Shown: positions 8,601-17,261, counted from the first letter of the stretch. The stretch is 64,000 nt of DNA from G963664225 sp964538065 (GCA_964538065.1 CAZIDG010000008.1:22873-86872); one strand, 5' to 3'. Notes: generated by a model from the sequence alone, not told the origin. Translations and numbers: made by a program.

Positions 8601-10613
8601 TCACACTGCCTGGCTCGAGGGGGGTGCCTGGGATGCTGCAACTATGGCAGCCGCAGATGCTTCGCACTGTGTGCGCAGAAGGTCGCGTTCCTGAACGGTC
8701 AAGCCAGAGGGGTCAAATCGCAACCGATAATGAAGCCAGGCCAGGTCCCGCCAGGGGCGGGTGTCTGTTTGGGTCATTTTTTCAATGCGATCAAACCACT
8801 GGAAGAGGGTTTCGCCTTCGCGACGTTCCGCATAGCATTCAGCCAGTGTGTGTTCCAGTAGGTAAAACTCCGAATCGATGCCTGACCACGTGGCTGATGT
8901 TGGAGCCGCCGGCTTGGAGGATCTTGAACGGCTCTTTCGCTTGCCCAGCAGGATCCTGATGGCCAAAACCACCGCCACTACACCGGCGGCGTAAAAGGCA
9001 TAAATGCGGAAATTGGTTTTACTATAACGCCAACGGTTGAATTCGAACCAGATGCGCGACCATGCATCACCCAAGGGTTGGAAGATCGATGCCGCTTGTG
9101 CCTCCAAGGCCTCCCAACCCGCCGGAGTGGTGTCGAATTCCTCCCAGATCTGGATCGCCGGGTTCCACACCAGGCACCAGGCATGGCCATGCCGTTCGCG
9201 GACAATAAATTGGTTTTGGCCATTGGATTCCGAGACCGAGTAGCCGGTCGCATAGCGTGCCGGGATCCCCACCTGCCGCAGCAACAACACCGTGGCGGAG
9301 GCGAAATATTCGCAATGACCTTTATGCACCTTGAGGAGAAAACGGCTCACAGCGGAATCCTGTGATCGGCGCCGGTAGGTGTTGATCGTCAAATCTGTGG
9401 TGTAGGTGTATTGGGACTCAAAGTAGCGCTCGATCGTTTTCTTGACCATTGCGTGGTCCAGGGTGCCCAGTTTGAGGGCCTCTGCCACCTGGCGCACCGC
9501 TTCCTTTTCCCCCTCGGGCACCTTGAGATCATCCTCGTTGGGAGGATCATCCATGGCCTGGCGCAAACCGTGCAGTGCCCGGTATTGGACAAAACCCGGC
9601 CCTTGTGACACCCGCACGGCCCCAAAACCGTTTCGCTCCATTTCCATGGCCGGCATATGCTCGATGCGGGCCACGCCTTGAGGCAGCACCAGCACCCCCT
9701 TGCCCCCGGGCAGATACCCTGCCACTGAAAGCGTGGAATTGGTGCGTTTGTTGGCGAGAAGCGTCCAGGCATCATCAGCTTCGGGCAGAACGGACTGGAA
9801 TGACTTGCCGGTGGCGTACCAGGTGTTGTAACGGAAGGTGTTGAAACTGGCCTCCCGCAGCAGGGAGGGTGGGGGAGGAGTGCCTTCGGCCTTCAAACGC
9901 CACATGATCCGGTTGGACAACTTGACTCTCCCGATTCGTCCGAGGGCTGTCTGGCTTTCCCGTATGTCTGAATCGCGCCGCACGAAGCTGAAAATCCAGT
10001 TGTTGAACCGGTTTTCCATGACACTTTGCAGTTCATGCAAACGGCGCTGACTATCGAACCCGGCAATCACCACTGCGCTGAGAAACATGGCCCACAGCCA
10101 GACCGGGAATCGGCGGTTGCGGTTGACCCATAGCACCCAGGCCATCAATCCGCAGAACCCTGGATAGAAAAACACCCGGTCCGGTTTGGTGGCGCTGGTG
10201 GCCAGCAGGCAGATGGCAAAAAAGGGATACGCTACGTGCAGGCCGGCATCGGGTGGATCCTCCCCTGGCCGCCTTCGCAGCAGAATCGAAAACACCCGCC
10301 ACCCCAGTCGCTCGCGAGTCCCGAGCCACTGGGCGGCCATGATGGGCAAAAACATCATGGGCAGCCATTGCATGAACTGAAAGGCCGAGTCGGTGATGCC
10401 TTCAGAGGCGTAGAAATAGAAGAACAACCCCACAAACAGGACTGAACACAAGTCCCATATCCTGCGATAATCCATTTCGCTTATCTCCCACCGGGTGTCC
10501 ACCTGGCGCACACCTTCCAGGAAAAGGGCTGCCAGCAGGCCAATGATGAAATGGCCGGTTTGCCAGCCCCAGAAGAGCAGGGCGACGCCGATGAGAAATG
10601 GAGGGGTGTTCAT
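8601..10613 (-). CDS. transglutaminase-like membrane protein (TgpA type)
   Basis: A 670-residue membrane protein. Several hydrophobic helices occupy residues 1-190, a periplasmic part spans about 195-535, one helix lies at about 538-556, and a cytoplasmic tail follows, as in TgpA. The transglutaminase core holds the full papain-like triad: Cys434 in 'KGHCEYFAS', His477 in 'RERHGHAWC' and Asp494 in 'EEFDTTP'. It is therefore predicted to be active as a periplasmic transglutaminase or protease. It overlaps the DUF58 gene by 4 bp and lies downstream of a MoxR ATPase. This MoxR-DUF58-transglutaminase order recurs widely in bacteria and is linked to envelope functions. The substrate is unknown. 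Confidence 0.88.
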   Translation of the reverse strand: MNTPPFLIGVALLFWGWQTGHFIIGLLAALFLEGVRQVDTRWEISEMDYRRIWDLCSVLFVGLFFYFYASEGITDSAFQFMQWLPMMFLPIMAAQWLGTRERLGWRVFSILLRRRPGEDPPDAGLHVAYPFFAICLLATSATKPDRVFFYPGFCGLMAWVLWVNRNRRFPVWLWAMFLSAVVIAGFDSQRRLHELQSVMENRFNNWIFSFVRRDSDIRESQTALGRIGRVKLSNRIMWRLKAEGTPPPPSLLREASFNTFRYNTWYATGKSFQSVLPEADDAWTLLANKRTNSTLSVAGYLPGGKGVLVLPQGVARIEHMPAMEMERNGFGAVRVSQGPGFVQYRALHGLRQAMDDPPNEDDLKVPEGEKEAVRQVAEALKLGTLDHAMVKKTIERYFESQYTYTTDLTINTYRRRSQDSAVSRFLLKVHKGHCEYFASATVLLLRQVGIPARYATGYSVSESNGQNQFIVRERHGHAWCLVWNPAIQIWEEFDTTPAGWEALEAQAASIFQPLGDAWSRIWFEFNRWRYSKTNFRIYAFYAAGVVAVVLAIRILLGKRKSRSRSSKPAAPTSATWSGIDSEFYLLEHTLAECYAERREGETLFQWFDRIEKMTQTDTRPWRDLAWLHYRLRFDPSGLTVQERDLLRTQCEASAAAIVAASQAPPSSQAV

Positions 10614-11959
10614 AGGCGTGCCAGACCCTCCGCGACTTTGGATCGCTCGAATACATGGAATGACTCCGGGGCTGCGAGCATCGGGCCCGGATCAAGGTTG
10701 CTGCCCTGGCCATCTTCGACCACCACCAGGACCAGCACCGGCACCGCCATGGATTGCAGGCGGCGAACAAGTTGCTGGCGCGGTTCATCCCACGCCAGGA
10801 ATACGCAGATGCATCCGCTGACCATGCCTCCGTGGTTCGACACCAGCCGGTTAAGCTCGTCAAAGGCATGGTCCCGGCAGGGTTGCACAGCGGCCAGAAT
10901 CTCGAGCAATTGTTCCGTATGGGCCACACCGCGACCCACCGTGAAACAATAAGCGGCGGGTCCCACAAACAGCAGGTCCAACAGTGATTCCTGGGTTTGG
11001 ATCGTGCAGGCAAAGGAGGCCGCGATCGATACCGCCTCTTCAAACACGGCGGCCTGGGCTTCGGGAACAAAGGTGTCCAGGACCAGCGCATGACGCACGA
11101 AAAATTCGTCCTCGTATTCCTTCACGATGGGCTTGCCCATTTTGGCCCAACTGCGCCAATGAATGTGCCTCAGGGGATCCCCGGGACGATAGTCCCTGAG
11201 CGACATGAATTCCTCCGATTCACCCACCGACGATGAGAGGGCGACGCCCCCCGGTTGGTAGCGCATCGAACCTGGCAGGTCGATGGCGGGGAGGGGATAG
11301 CGACGGGGCAAAATGAGCAACGATTGCGGAAGGGACACCTCATACGGCCTGCGGAACAGACGAAACGGATCCATGCACCCCAGGCACACATGCTCAAAAC
11401 GCACCACACCTCGTCGCAACGGCATGAGTTCCATCATAGCCTCTGCCTGGCCGCGGGGGGGGACGGGGGGAAGCAGGGTCGTTTTGACGGTGGCACGCTT
11501 TTTCTGACTCAGCAGCCAGCGCCATCGATAATATCCGTAGCGGCGATCCACCCAATTGCGCTTATCCTCGCCTGGCTCCGGGGTGCTAAAGAACTCCTGC
11601 ATGGTGGGGCGGGGATCCGCCAGTCCCTCCATCAGATCGACATCCCGCAGAAAACGGCGTGCATGGTTGTGCACCACCACTCGATATCGCAAGGGCGTGC
11701 CGACCGATACCACCCTGGGCAGGACGCGTTCAATGGTGACCTTCACCTTGGCAAAGCGACTCAGAAACATCGCCATGAGGATCAGCCAGAACAGAAATGT
11801 GAAGGCTTGATAGCCGACTGAAAGGTTGGTGTCTCCGCGCGATGCTGTGATCACCAGCGCCGCCAGCACGATCATGCCCCCCGGCGTAAAGTGCCGTTTG
11901 AACCAGAATTTCAGGCTCGATACAGCCTTGTAATTATGGTAAACGTAGCGCTTGAACAT
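10610..11959 (-). CDS. DUF58 domain protein (vWA-like partner of MoxR)
   Basis: A 449-residue protein with two N-terminal membrane helices (about 28-62), a beta-rich middle and the DUF58 signature 'RDYRPGDPLRHIHWRSWAK' near residue 255, followed by a von Willebrand A-like fold ('HALVLDTFVPE'). It shares a 4-bp ATGA overlap with the transglutaminase gene and starts 40 bp after the moxR gene, so the three genes form one operon. DUF58 proteins commonly act with MoxR ATPases, which are thought to remodel them. No enzymatic residues can be assigned. Confidence 0.88.
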   Translation of the reverse strand: MFKRYVYHNYKAVSSLKFWFKRHFTPGGMIVLAALVITASRGDTNLSVGYQAFTFLFWLILMAMFLSRFAKVKVTIERVLPRVVSVGTPLRYRVVVHNHARRFLRDVDLMEGLADPRPTMQEFFSTPEPGEDKRNWVDRRYGYYRWRWLLSQKKRATVKTTLLPPVPPRGQAEAMMELMPLRRGVVRFEHVCLGCMDPFRLFRRPYEVSLPQSLLILPRRYPLPAIDLPGSMRYQPGGVALSSSVGESEEFMSLRDYRPGDPLRHIHWRSWAKMGKPIVKEYEDEFFVRHALVLDTFVPEAQAAVFEEAVSIAASFACTIQTQESLLDLLFVGPAAYCFTVGRGVAHTEQLLEILAAVQPCRDHAFDELNRLVSNHGGMVSGCICVFLAWDEPRQQLVRRLQSMAVPVLVLVVVEDGQGSNLDPGPMLAAPESFHVFERSKVAEGLARL

Positions 11960-11999
11960 GATGGGAGGGATTGTGTCCCTGTCGTTACTCGATCACTTT

Positions 12000-12950
12000 T
12001 CAGGCGGGCACCTTGGTTTTCTTTAACAGATCCTCCACAACGCTTCGCGCCGTCTGGCCTGAAAAGCGTGCCTGTGGTTCCATCACCAGCCGGTGGGCTA
12101 TGACGGGCACGGCGCATTCCTGGATGTGGTCCGGTGTCACGAATTCCTGGCCGTCAAACAACGCCAGGGCCTGGGTCGTTTTCATGAGCGCGATCGAAGC
12201 GCGCGGACTGGCGCCCAACTGGACCCCTGCGGCATGCCGGGTTCCCGCCACCAGAGCCACCATGTATTGTTTAAGTTCCTCACTTACCCTGACGGCCTTC
12301 ACCGCTTCCTTGAGCGCGGCGATGTCCATCAACGACACCACCGGTTGAAGGGTCTCCAGGGGATGCCCCTTTTCCTGGGCTGCCATGATTTCAACCTCCT
12401 GTTCTGCGTTGACATAGCCCAGGCTCAGTTGCATGGCGAAACGGTCCATCTGCGCCTCCGGCAGTGGATAGGTGCCGCGGAATTCGATCGGATTCTGCGT
12501 GGCGATCACGAAAAACATGTCCGGCAGTTCGCGCCGTTGGCCGTCCACGCTGACCTGTTTTTCACCCATGGCCTCCAACAACGCCGATTGAGTGCGGGGT
12601 GAGGCACGGTTAATCTCATCGGCCAGAAGAACATTGGTGAACACCGGTCCTTCGTGAAACCGAAAGGCGTGCTCTTTCTGGTCAAAAATCGACACCCCCA
12701 GGATGTCCGACGGCAGCAGGTCCGGGGTGAATTGCAGGCGTTTGAATCCGGCATCAAAGGAGCGGGCCAGCGCCTTGGCCAGCGTGGTCTTGCCTGTGCC
12801 AGGGTAATCCTCCAGCAGGACATGGCCGCCGGAGGCAAACGCTGCCAATAACTTGCGAATGGCCGCGGATTGGCCACGCATGACCTTCTCGATGTTGACG
12901 CCCATCTTGATGAAGGTTTCCCGTGCTTCTGAAAAGTTCTTCGCCATCAT
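12000..12950 (-). CDS. MoxR-family AAA+ ATPase
   Basis: A 316-residue AAA+ ATPase. The Walker A motif is 'EDYPGTGKTTLAKAL' near residue 50, Walker B 'NVLLADEINRASPRTQSALL' near 110, sensor 1 'FFVIATQNPIEFRGTYPLPE', and the C-terminal lid contains 'GASPRASIALMKTTQALALF'. These are diagnostic of the MoxR/RavA branch. The protein probably acts as a chaperone for the DUF58 and transglutaminase proteins encoded next. The first ATG pair at 12950 is chosen, while an upstream TTG at 12995 has its AAGGA immediately adjacent and is less likely. The gene diverges from yicC across about 100 bp. Confidence 0.92.
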   Translation of the reverse strand: MMAKNFSEARETFIKMGVNIEKVMRGQSAAIRKLLAAFASGGHVLLEDYPGTGKTTLAKALARSFDAGFKRLQFTPDLLPSDILGVSIFDQKEHAFRFHEGPVFTNVLLADEINRASPRTQSALLEAMGEKQVSVDGQRRELPDMFFVIATQNPIEFRGTYPLPEAQMDRFAMQLSLGYVNAEQEVEIMAAQEKGHPLETLQPVVSLMDIAALKEAVKAVRVSEELKQYMVALVAGTRHAAGVQLGASPRASIALMKTTQALALFDGQEFVTPDHIQECAVPVIAHRLVMEPQARFSGQTARSVVEDLLKKTKVPA

Positions 12951-13047
12951 GGATGCTTTCAGGCAAATCCTCCCCTGAAACCGCCCTGGGCTCAATCCTT
13001 AAAATTTGATGGCGCACACGGTCCTTTTGACTCATAGTGGCCGGCCA

Positions 13048-13929
13048 ATGAAATCGATGACGGGTTATGGGCGTGGTGAATGTGCCCAGAATGGCTTCAA
13101 GGCCACGGTCGAATTAAGTTCGGTCAACCGGAAGCAGACGGAAATAACGGTTTATTTGCCGCGCGAGCTGGAGGCGCTGGAGAGCCAGACACGCGATGAG
13201 ATCAACCGCGTGGTCGCGCGTGGACGCGTTACGGCGCGCATCGAGCTCCACACCTCCGAGGGCGGCTCCCTCCAATTCCTGCGTGTCAATGCCACCCTGG
13301 CCAAAACCTATGTCCAGGAGATGAGACAGTTGGCCCGCACCTTGAACCTTTCCGATGCCATCAGCCTGGATCTGGTTGCCCGTGCCCCTGGCGTGGTCGA
13401 ATCCAGCACCGACATGATTCAACCCGACCGCTTTTGGCCGGCGATTGAAAAGGCGCTCCGCCAGGCCCTGGCCACGCTCATCAAGATGCGCGAGCGCGAA
13501 GGCGCCAACCTGGCCCGCGACCTCTCCCAACGCATCGAGACGCTTCGCAAGGCCGCCGCGCGGGTCGAAAAGCGCGCCCCGCAGATCGCCAAGCGTTTCA
13601 AACAACAGCTTGAGGACCGCCTGAAAAGTGCGGGTCTCAAGGAGGTGGACTTCAAGGACCCTCGCTTGGTCCAGGAACTGGTCCTTTTTGCCGACCGCAC
13701 CGACATCAGTGAGGAACTCACCCGCCTCAAGAGCCATTTCCAGCAGTTCAACGACTGCCTCAAATCGCGCGAGCCCGTGGGGCGCACGCTTGATTTCCTG
13801 GCCCAGGAAATGAACCGGGAAATCAACACCATCGGTTCCAAGGCCAACGACAGCATGATCTCCCGAGAGGTGGTCATCCTCAAAACCGAGTTGGAAAAAT
13901 TCCGGGAGCAGGTCCAGAACGTCGAATAA
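13048..13929 (+). CDS. yicC: YicC family endoribonuclease
   Basis: A 293-residue protein beginning with the invariant 'MKSMTGYGRGE'. It has 'ELSSVNRKQTEITVYLPREL' and the C-terminal DUF1732 region 'VGRTLDFLAQEMNREINTIG', 'NDSMISREVVILKTELEKFR'. YicC proteins of Escherichia coli and relatives have been shown to be RNA endonucleases, and the gene is classically next to gmk, as here, with 22 bp between them. The start is fixed by the conserved N-terminus, so the upstream in-frame codons from 13006 are not used. The residues 'VQNVE' close the protein normally. Confidence 0.93.
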   Translation: MKSMTGYGRGECAQNGFKATVELSSVNRKQTEITVYLPRELEALESQTRDEINRVVARGRVTARIELHTSEGGSLQFLRVNATLAKTYVQEMRQLARTLNLSDAISLDLVARAPGVVESSTDMIQPDRFWPAIEKALRQALATLIKMREREGANLARDLSQRIETLRKAAARVEKRAPQIAKRFKQQLEDRLKSAGLKEVDFKDPRLVQELVLFADRTDISEELTRLKSHFQQFNDCLKSREPVGRTLDFLAQEMNREINTIGSKANDSMISREVVILKTELEKFREQVQNVE

Positions 13930-13951
13930 GCCCCTTGTGGGCTGCACCAAT

Positions 13952-14575
13952 ATGGGAACCCCCGGCAAACAACCGTTGCTTCTGGTCATCTCCGCCCCAT
14001 CCGGGGCGGGCAAAACCACGGCCTGCCAGCAGTTGCTCGCGGCGCAGCCCGAGCTCGCACGCGTCATCACCTGCACCACGCGCCAACCCCGCCGTGGCGA
14101 AACCAATGGAGTCGATTACTTTTTCCTGACCGAAGATGACTTCGATTACAAGGTGCAGCGGGGGGAGTTTCTCGAACATGCCTCCGTCTATGGCAACAGC
14201 TACGGCACCCTCAAGGGCGAGGTCGTGGGCAAATTGCGCGAGGGCAGGGACGTCCTGCTCGTCGTCGATGTCCAGGGTGTGGCCTCGATCCAGGCCCGTG
14301 CCAAAGAGGATCCCGAGTTGTGCCGTGCTCTGGTGACGGTGTTTCTCACCACGCCGACGCTTGAGGAATTGGAGCGCCGCCTGCGCCACCGTGGCACGGA
14401 TGCCGAGGATGTCATCCAGCGCCGCCTGAGCCAGGCCAGGGCCGAGATCACCCAGTGGAATCGTTTTGATTACCTGGTCATCAGCCAGACCATTCCTGAA
14501 ACCCTGCGCCGTCTCCAGGTCATCATGGAAGCCGAGAAAATGCGCCAACACCGCAGCTGCCCGCCCGCCTGCTGA
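13952..14575 (+). CDS. gmk: guanylate kinase
   Basis: A 207-residue enzyme converting GMP and ATP to GDP and ADP. The P-loop 'SAPSGAGKTT' lies near the N-terminus, followed by the GMP-binding segment 'VITCTTRQPRRGETNGVDYF', 'GEFLEHASVYGNSYGT' and the lid 'RLRHRGTDAEDVIQRRL'. Length and motif order are standard. It is downstream of yicC in an operon. The usual following gene rpoZ is absent, and the sequence degenerates into a repeat-rich stretch instead. ATG at 13952 is preferred over a GTG at 13937. Confidence 0.95.
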   Translation: MGTPGKQPLLLVISAPSGAGKTTACQQLLAAQPELARVITCTTRQPRRGETNGVDYFFLTEDDFDYKVQRGEFLEHASVYGNSYGTLKGEVVGKLREGRDVLLVVDVQGVASIQARAKEDPELCRALVTVFLTTPTLEELERRLRHRGTDAEDVIQRRLSQARAEITQWNRFDYLVISQTIPETLRRLQVIMEAEKMRQHRSCPPAC

Positions 14576-14659
14576 GTCGGCCCATGCCTATGGCGGATAA
14601 GGGCGCGACCTTCAATCATGCCGCACGCCGCGCCTTCGCCTTTACAGTGTGTTCATGAA

Positions 14660-14696
14660 TGCCCGCCAGGGGGTGGGGCCCTCCGTTGCGGGCCGC
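14660..14696 (+). repeat. interspersed palindromic repeat, copy 1 (partial)
   Basis: The core 'CTCCGTTGCGGGCCGC' is shared with copy 2 at 14863-14909. It forms its own hairpin through CCTCCGT and ACGGAGG (14680-14705). Confidence 0.55.
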
Positions 14697-14862
14697 TGAC
14701 GGAGGCCTGCGCGTTCTTTCGACTCGAGACATGCTGATGGAAAGCCGCAAGAAGGCGCAAAACTCGCAAAAAAGAAAAACCGTTCAGGATTTCAAAACCT
14801 CATTCATTTGGACGGAATGCTCTCCCGACCACACCCGTGCGATCCTATTCCCAATGGGTTCT

Positions 14863-14909
14863 TGCGAACGCCTCAGGCGTGGTAGGGCCCGCACTCCGTT
14901 GCGGGCCGC
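14863..14909 (+). repeat. interspersed palindromic repeat, copy 2 (most complete)
   Basis: Two adjoining palindromes: ACGCCTCAGGCGT, then GGCCCGCA and TGCGGGCC closing a short loop. The first half recurs inverted at 15037-15062 and the second half directly at 14660-14696, the pattern of a REP-like interspersed element. Confidence 0.6.
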
Positions 14910-15036
14910 GAGCCGCGCTTGTGCCGCAAGACATCGCATCCAAATTCCAGCCGTAATACCACACGCTTCATCCTGTCATTTGCATGCTGTGATTCCAACT
15001 CTGTGCCCGCACCACGCCGCGCCCAGGGGACAGGTC

Positions 15037-15062
15037 GCCCCACCACGCCTGCGGCGTTTGCA
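15037..15062 (-). repeat. interspersed palindromic repeat, copy 3 (inverted, half element)
   Basis: The reverse complement begins TGCAAACGCCGCAGGCGTGG and matches the start of copy 2 (14863-14888) at about 23 of 26 positions. Confidence 0.55.
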
Positions 15063-15354
15063 TGAGCCTTCACACAATAGAACTCGCATCGGGATTCATA
15101 CTGTGATTTGATGGCCTCATCGATTTGCCGGAACAGGGCCGGACATGAAGAGGATGAAAACAAACATGCGCGTGGGGTGCGCTGACAGGGCTGTTATGGC
15201 CAGGCCGCCGCACCGATACGCCGCGCCTCCCATGGGTGCGATGGCATCCCGCTGCCCTTCGATTGGTCCAGCCAGCCGGGTAAATATACCTACGCCACCA
15301 GGCCGCCATCCCGTGGCTCCACAACTCCATTTTCATCGGGTCGCAAGTTGGCTA

Positions 15355-15564
15355 TCCACTGACCCTATCGGGGAAAGGGGAGGGTCGAACCTGTATGGGT
15401 TTGTTCATGNNNNNNNNNNNNNNNNNNNNNNNNNNNNNNNNNNNNNNNNNNNNNNNNNNNNNNNNNNNNNNNNNNNNNNNNNNNNNNNNNNNNNNNNNNN
15501 NNNNNNNNNTCCACTGACCCTATCGGGGAAAGGGGAGGGTCGAACCTGTATGGGTTTGTTCATG
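15355..15564 (+). repeat. 55-bp exact duplication flanking the first scaffold gap
   Basis: Bases 15355-15409 (last before the Ns) and 15510-15564 (first after them) are identical over all 55 positions, starting TCCACTGACC and ending TTGTTCATG. Two contig ends sharing an exact 55-mer is the pattern left by a k=55 de Bruijn assembly whose overlapping contigs were padded rather than merged. Confidence 0.9.
15410..15509. other. assembly gap of 100 N (probably artefactual)
   Basis: Exactly 100 undetermined bases. Because both flanks are the same 55-mer, the true sequence may be continuous. Collapsing the duplicate joins the left and right open frames in phase across the Rhs core motif. Confidence 0.9.
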
Positions 15565-16145
15565 AAGACCCGATTGAGTATGTTGACCTGCTGGGTTTTC
15601 AGGATAGGGGTCCACTTTACAATTTTGTCATTCCGGCGAATTGGCCAGCACCGGGTCCCGACGAGCCTCTGTTACCACGGCCCAACATACCGCCGAGTGC
15701 GCCTCCTGTTGGGACGCCCAATTCGGGTTCGCCAACCCAACCACCACCTGGAGCCCCGCCAAGTGCTCCTCCTCGCAATCCACCAAGCGGAGCGCCGACC
15801 AATCCCTCTTCAGCCGCCGGAGGCGCAATGCAGATTGCTGCGAACAATTGGAATGACATTTACAACAGAGGGGTGATCAATGAGGGGATCAAAATATGCC
15901 GCAGCAAAATGGGATCACAGTCAACTGGCGAAAAGTGCTGCGTTATGATCTTCTGTTCACACCGTGGTTGTTTCAGCGGGAGAATCAGCCTCACAATTGC
16001 GATGGTTTATCTTTCTGACAAGCCGTGTTCGACAGCGCGGACCGAGTATGAAACTCCCGGTGCCGTGGTAACCCCTTCGTGTCCTGAAGGGGACCAACTA
16101 GTATCTCTCTATCAAACAATGTTCAGTCTCAACAGTAGTCAATAA
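15510..16145 (+). CDS. Rhs repeat-associated core tail with variable C-terminal domain (partial, 5' end lost)
   Basis: The frame opens at the gap edge with 'DPIGERGGSNLYGFVHEDPI' and 'EYVDLLGF', the signature that ends the Rhs/YD-repeat core. After it come a Pro/Gly/Ser-rich linker (about residues 45-105, many PP and APP units) and a roughly 95-residue Cys-rich C-terminal domain ('WNDIYNRGVINEGIK', 'GEKCCVMIFCSHRGC'). Rhs proteins are large toxin-delivery polymorphic proteins whose variable tip is the toxin. This tip matches no toxin family I recognise. No YD repeats lie upstream (left-flank homology begins only at 'WLSTDP'), so this is an orphan tip and not a full gene. If the 55-bp duplicate is collapsed, the frame extends left to about 15145 without a stop. 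Confidence 0.7.
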   Translation, partial: STDPIGERGGSNLYGFVHEDPIEYVDLLGFQDRGPLYNFVIPANWPAPGPDEPLLPRPNIPPSAPPVGTPNSGSPTQPPPGAPPSAPPRNPPSGAPTNPSSAAGGAMQIAANNWNDIYNRGVINEGIKICRSKMGSQSTGEKCCVMIFCSHRGCFSGRISLTIAMVYLSDKPCSTARTEYETPGAVVTPSCPEGDQLVSLYQTMFSLNSSQ

Positions 16146-16155
16146 TATTAACAAG

Positions 16156-16974
16156 ATGAACGAAAACATGCGCATCGCCTGTTTGGCCTGCATTTCGGCT
16201 ACTTTACTGATCGGTTGTGGCCGCAAGAATGAATCTGTTGATATGAGCGATGCAAATCATCGCGCGCAGGAAACGATACAAAGCACGGCTGATCTGCGCC
16301 GTCTTTTGCTCCCATCTTTGGACACAAAGGAAATTGTCCGAGATCTTGGCGAGCCCCGATGGAAGGAAGAGTTGGGAAAGGGTTGCGAAGTGTGGCATTA
16401 TAATCTGGCCGCTTTTCCAGCTGACGACGCAATGCAGGGAAGCTATGTCGTCGGAGTCGCAATTGGCATTACCAACGGGCGTTTGGCAAACTGGGGTTGC
16501 TCGTATGTAGGTTCTTCGAACGCAGGCTTCTCGGGAAAACAAACCGTTTTAGCTGGCAATGTGCAAGCGGATTCTCCAATAGTTGAGTTATTTGTGGTTC
16601 GTGAAGATTTGATTGACGGGGGGAGATTCATTGACACTGAACGGTTTCCAAAGTTGGGGTACATTAGCCAAAAAGCCGATGCGGACTTTACGAAACTGCG
16701 TGAAGTGACGGTGGACGAATCAAAGCGTCTGCAACCTAACGGGAGTCAATCTGTGGTTTGGTCTTTCGGTATCACACTCATGCCGGACGACAAAAAACGA
16801 CTCAACTCACTTACAGAAACGAACATCTCTAAACGATTATTGATCATGGTTGGAAACAGACCCATTACCGCACCCATGATTAGAGGGCCGCTGGAAACCG
16901 GGAGTTTTCGCATTGATTGCGACGATGGTGCACTGGCGGAGTTCTTAAAGAAGCAATTGGCGCAAATGCAGTGA
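16156..16974 (+). CDS. lipoprotein with a SecD-like C-terminal segment
   Basis: A 272-residue predicted lipoprotein with lipobox LIGC (Cys21). Residues about 45-85 ('STADLRRLLLPSLDTKEIVR', 'DLGEPRWKEELGKGCEVW') resemble the short BamE/SmpA-like fold in which a small helix pair precedes 'W.Y'. The C-terminal 60 residues ('LTETNISKRLLIMVGN', 'PITAPMIRGPLETGSFRI') resemble the first periplasmic head domain of SecD ('..NIGK.LAIVLDG.V.SAP.I..PI..G'). It starts 10 bp after the Rhs tip, where an immunity gene would be expected, and it is AT-richer than the genes around the island. Immunity function is inference from position. The SecD likeness suggests an envelope protein. Confidence 0.6.
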   Translation: MNENMRIACLACISATLLIGCGRKNESVDMSDANHRAQETIQSTADLRRLLLPSLDTKEIVRDLGEPRWKEELGKGCEVWHYNLAAFPADDAMQGSYVVGVAIGITNGRLANWGCSYVGSSNAGFSGKQTVLAGNVQADSPIVELFVVREDLIDGGRFIDTERFPKLGYISQKADADFTKLREVTVDESKRLQPNGSQSVVWSFGITLMPDDKKRLNSLTETNISKRLLIMVGNRPITAPMIRGPLETGSFRIDCDDGALAEFLKKQLAQMQ

Positions 16975-17203
16975 AGATCAGGACCAGTGATTGATTCGCG
17001 AGTTGCCGAAAGTCCATGCCCGCTGCAATCAGGCGGGGAGGCTTGCCCCCAGTGTCGGAGGTGCTGAAAGAGAGCCTTCCCTGGGATAGAAAACGGGGCT
17101 GGATGGCCCCTGCGAATCCGGGCTGTGAGGGTGGCTTAGCCTTTAGCGCCTTGCAGGCTTGGCCTGAGGCAACTGCCGGGGTGTCCCGCTCCTTTCAACG
17201 TTG

Positions 17204-17261
17204 TGGCTATGGAGTGACCCGATTGGAGAAAGGGGGCGGGTCAGTCTTCTGTCATGTTTGG
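17204..17261 (+). pseudogene. second, decayed Rhs core remnant
   Basis: TGGCTAT then GTGACCCGATTGGAGAAAGG encodes 'WLWSDPIGERG' and, after a +1 shift, 'GGSVFCHVW'. This parallels 'WLSTDPIGERGGSNLYGFVH' of the first remnant. Alignment with 15349-15406 gives roughly 80 percent identity over about 45 bp, and similarity begins at the same TGGCTAT in both. The frame is broken and no toxin domain follows, so this is a scar of a former tip. Confidence 0.55.

Larger units (their letters stand above)
14576..15348. other. repeat-rich stretch without a convincing gene
   Basis: Open frames here (for example 14659-15111) have no recognisable domain, and their codon usage looks like translated repeats. 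The stretch holds three related GC-rich palindromic elements (listed separately). Just before the Rhs remnant, one frame (about 15230-15330) reads 'GIPLPFDWSSQPGKYTYATR', which looks protein-like but is followed by a stop and belongs to no family I recognise. It is probably decayed sequence between gmk and the Rhs tip. Confidence 0.5.

Noticed and set aside
13114..14106. 330-codon open frame on the minus strand
   Set aside because: Antisense of yicC and the gmk start, both firmly identified.
14659..15111. 150-codon open frame between gmk and the Rhs remnant
   Set aside because: Runs through the palindromic repeats; no domain, no ribosome-binding site, and composition fits repeat sequence.
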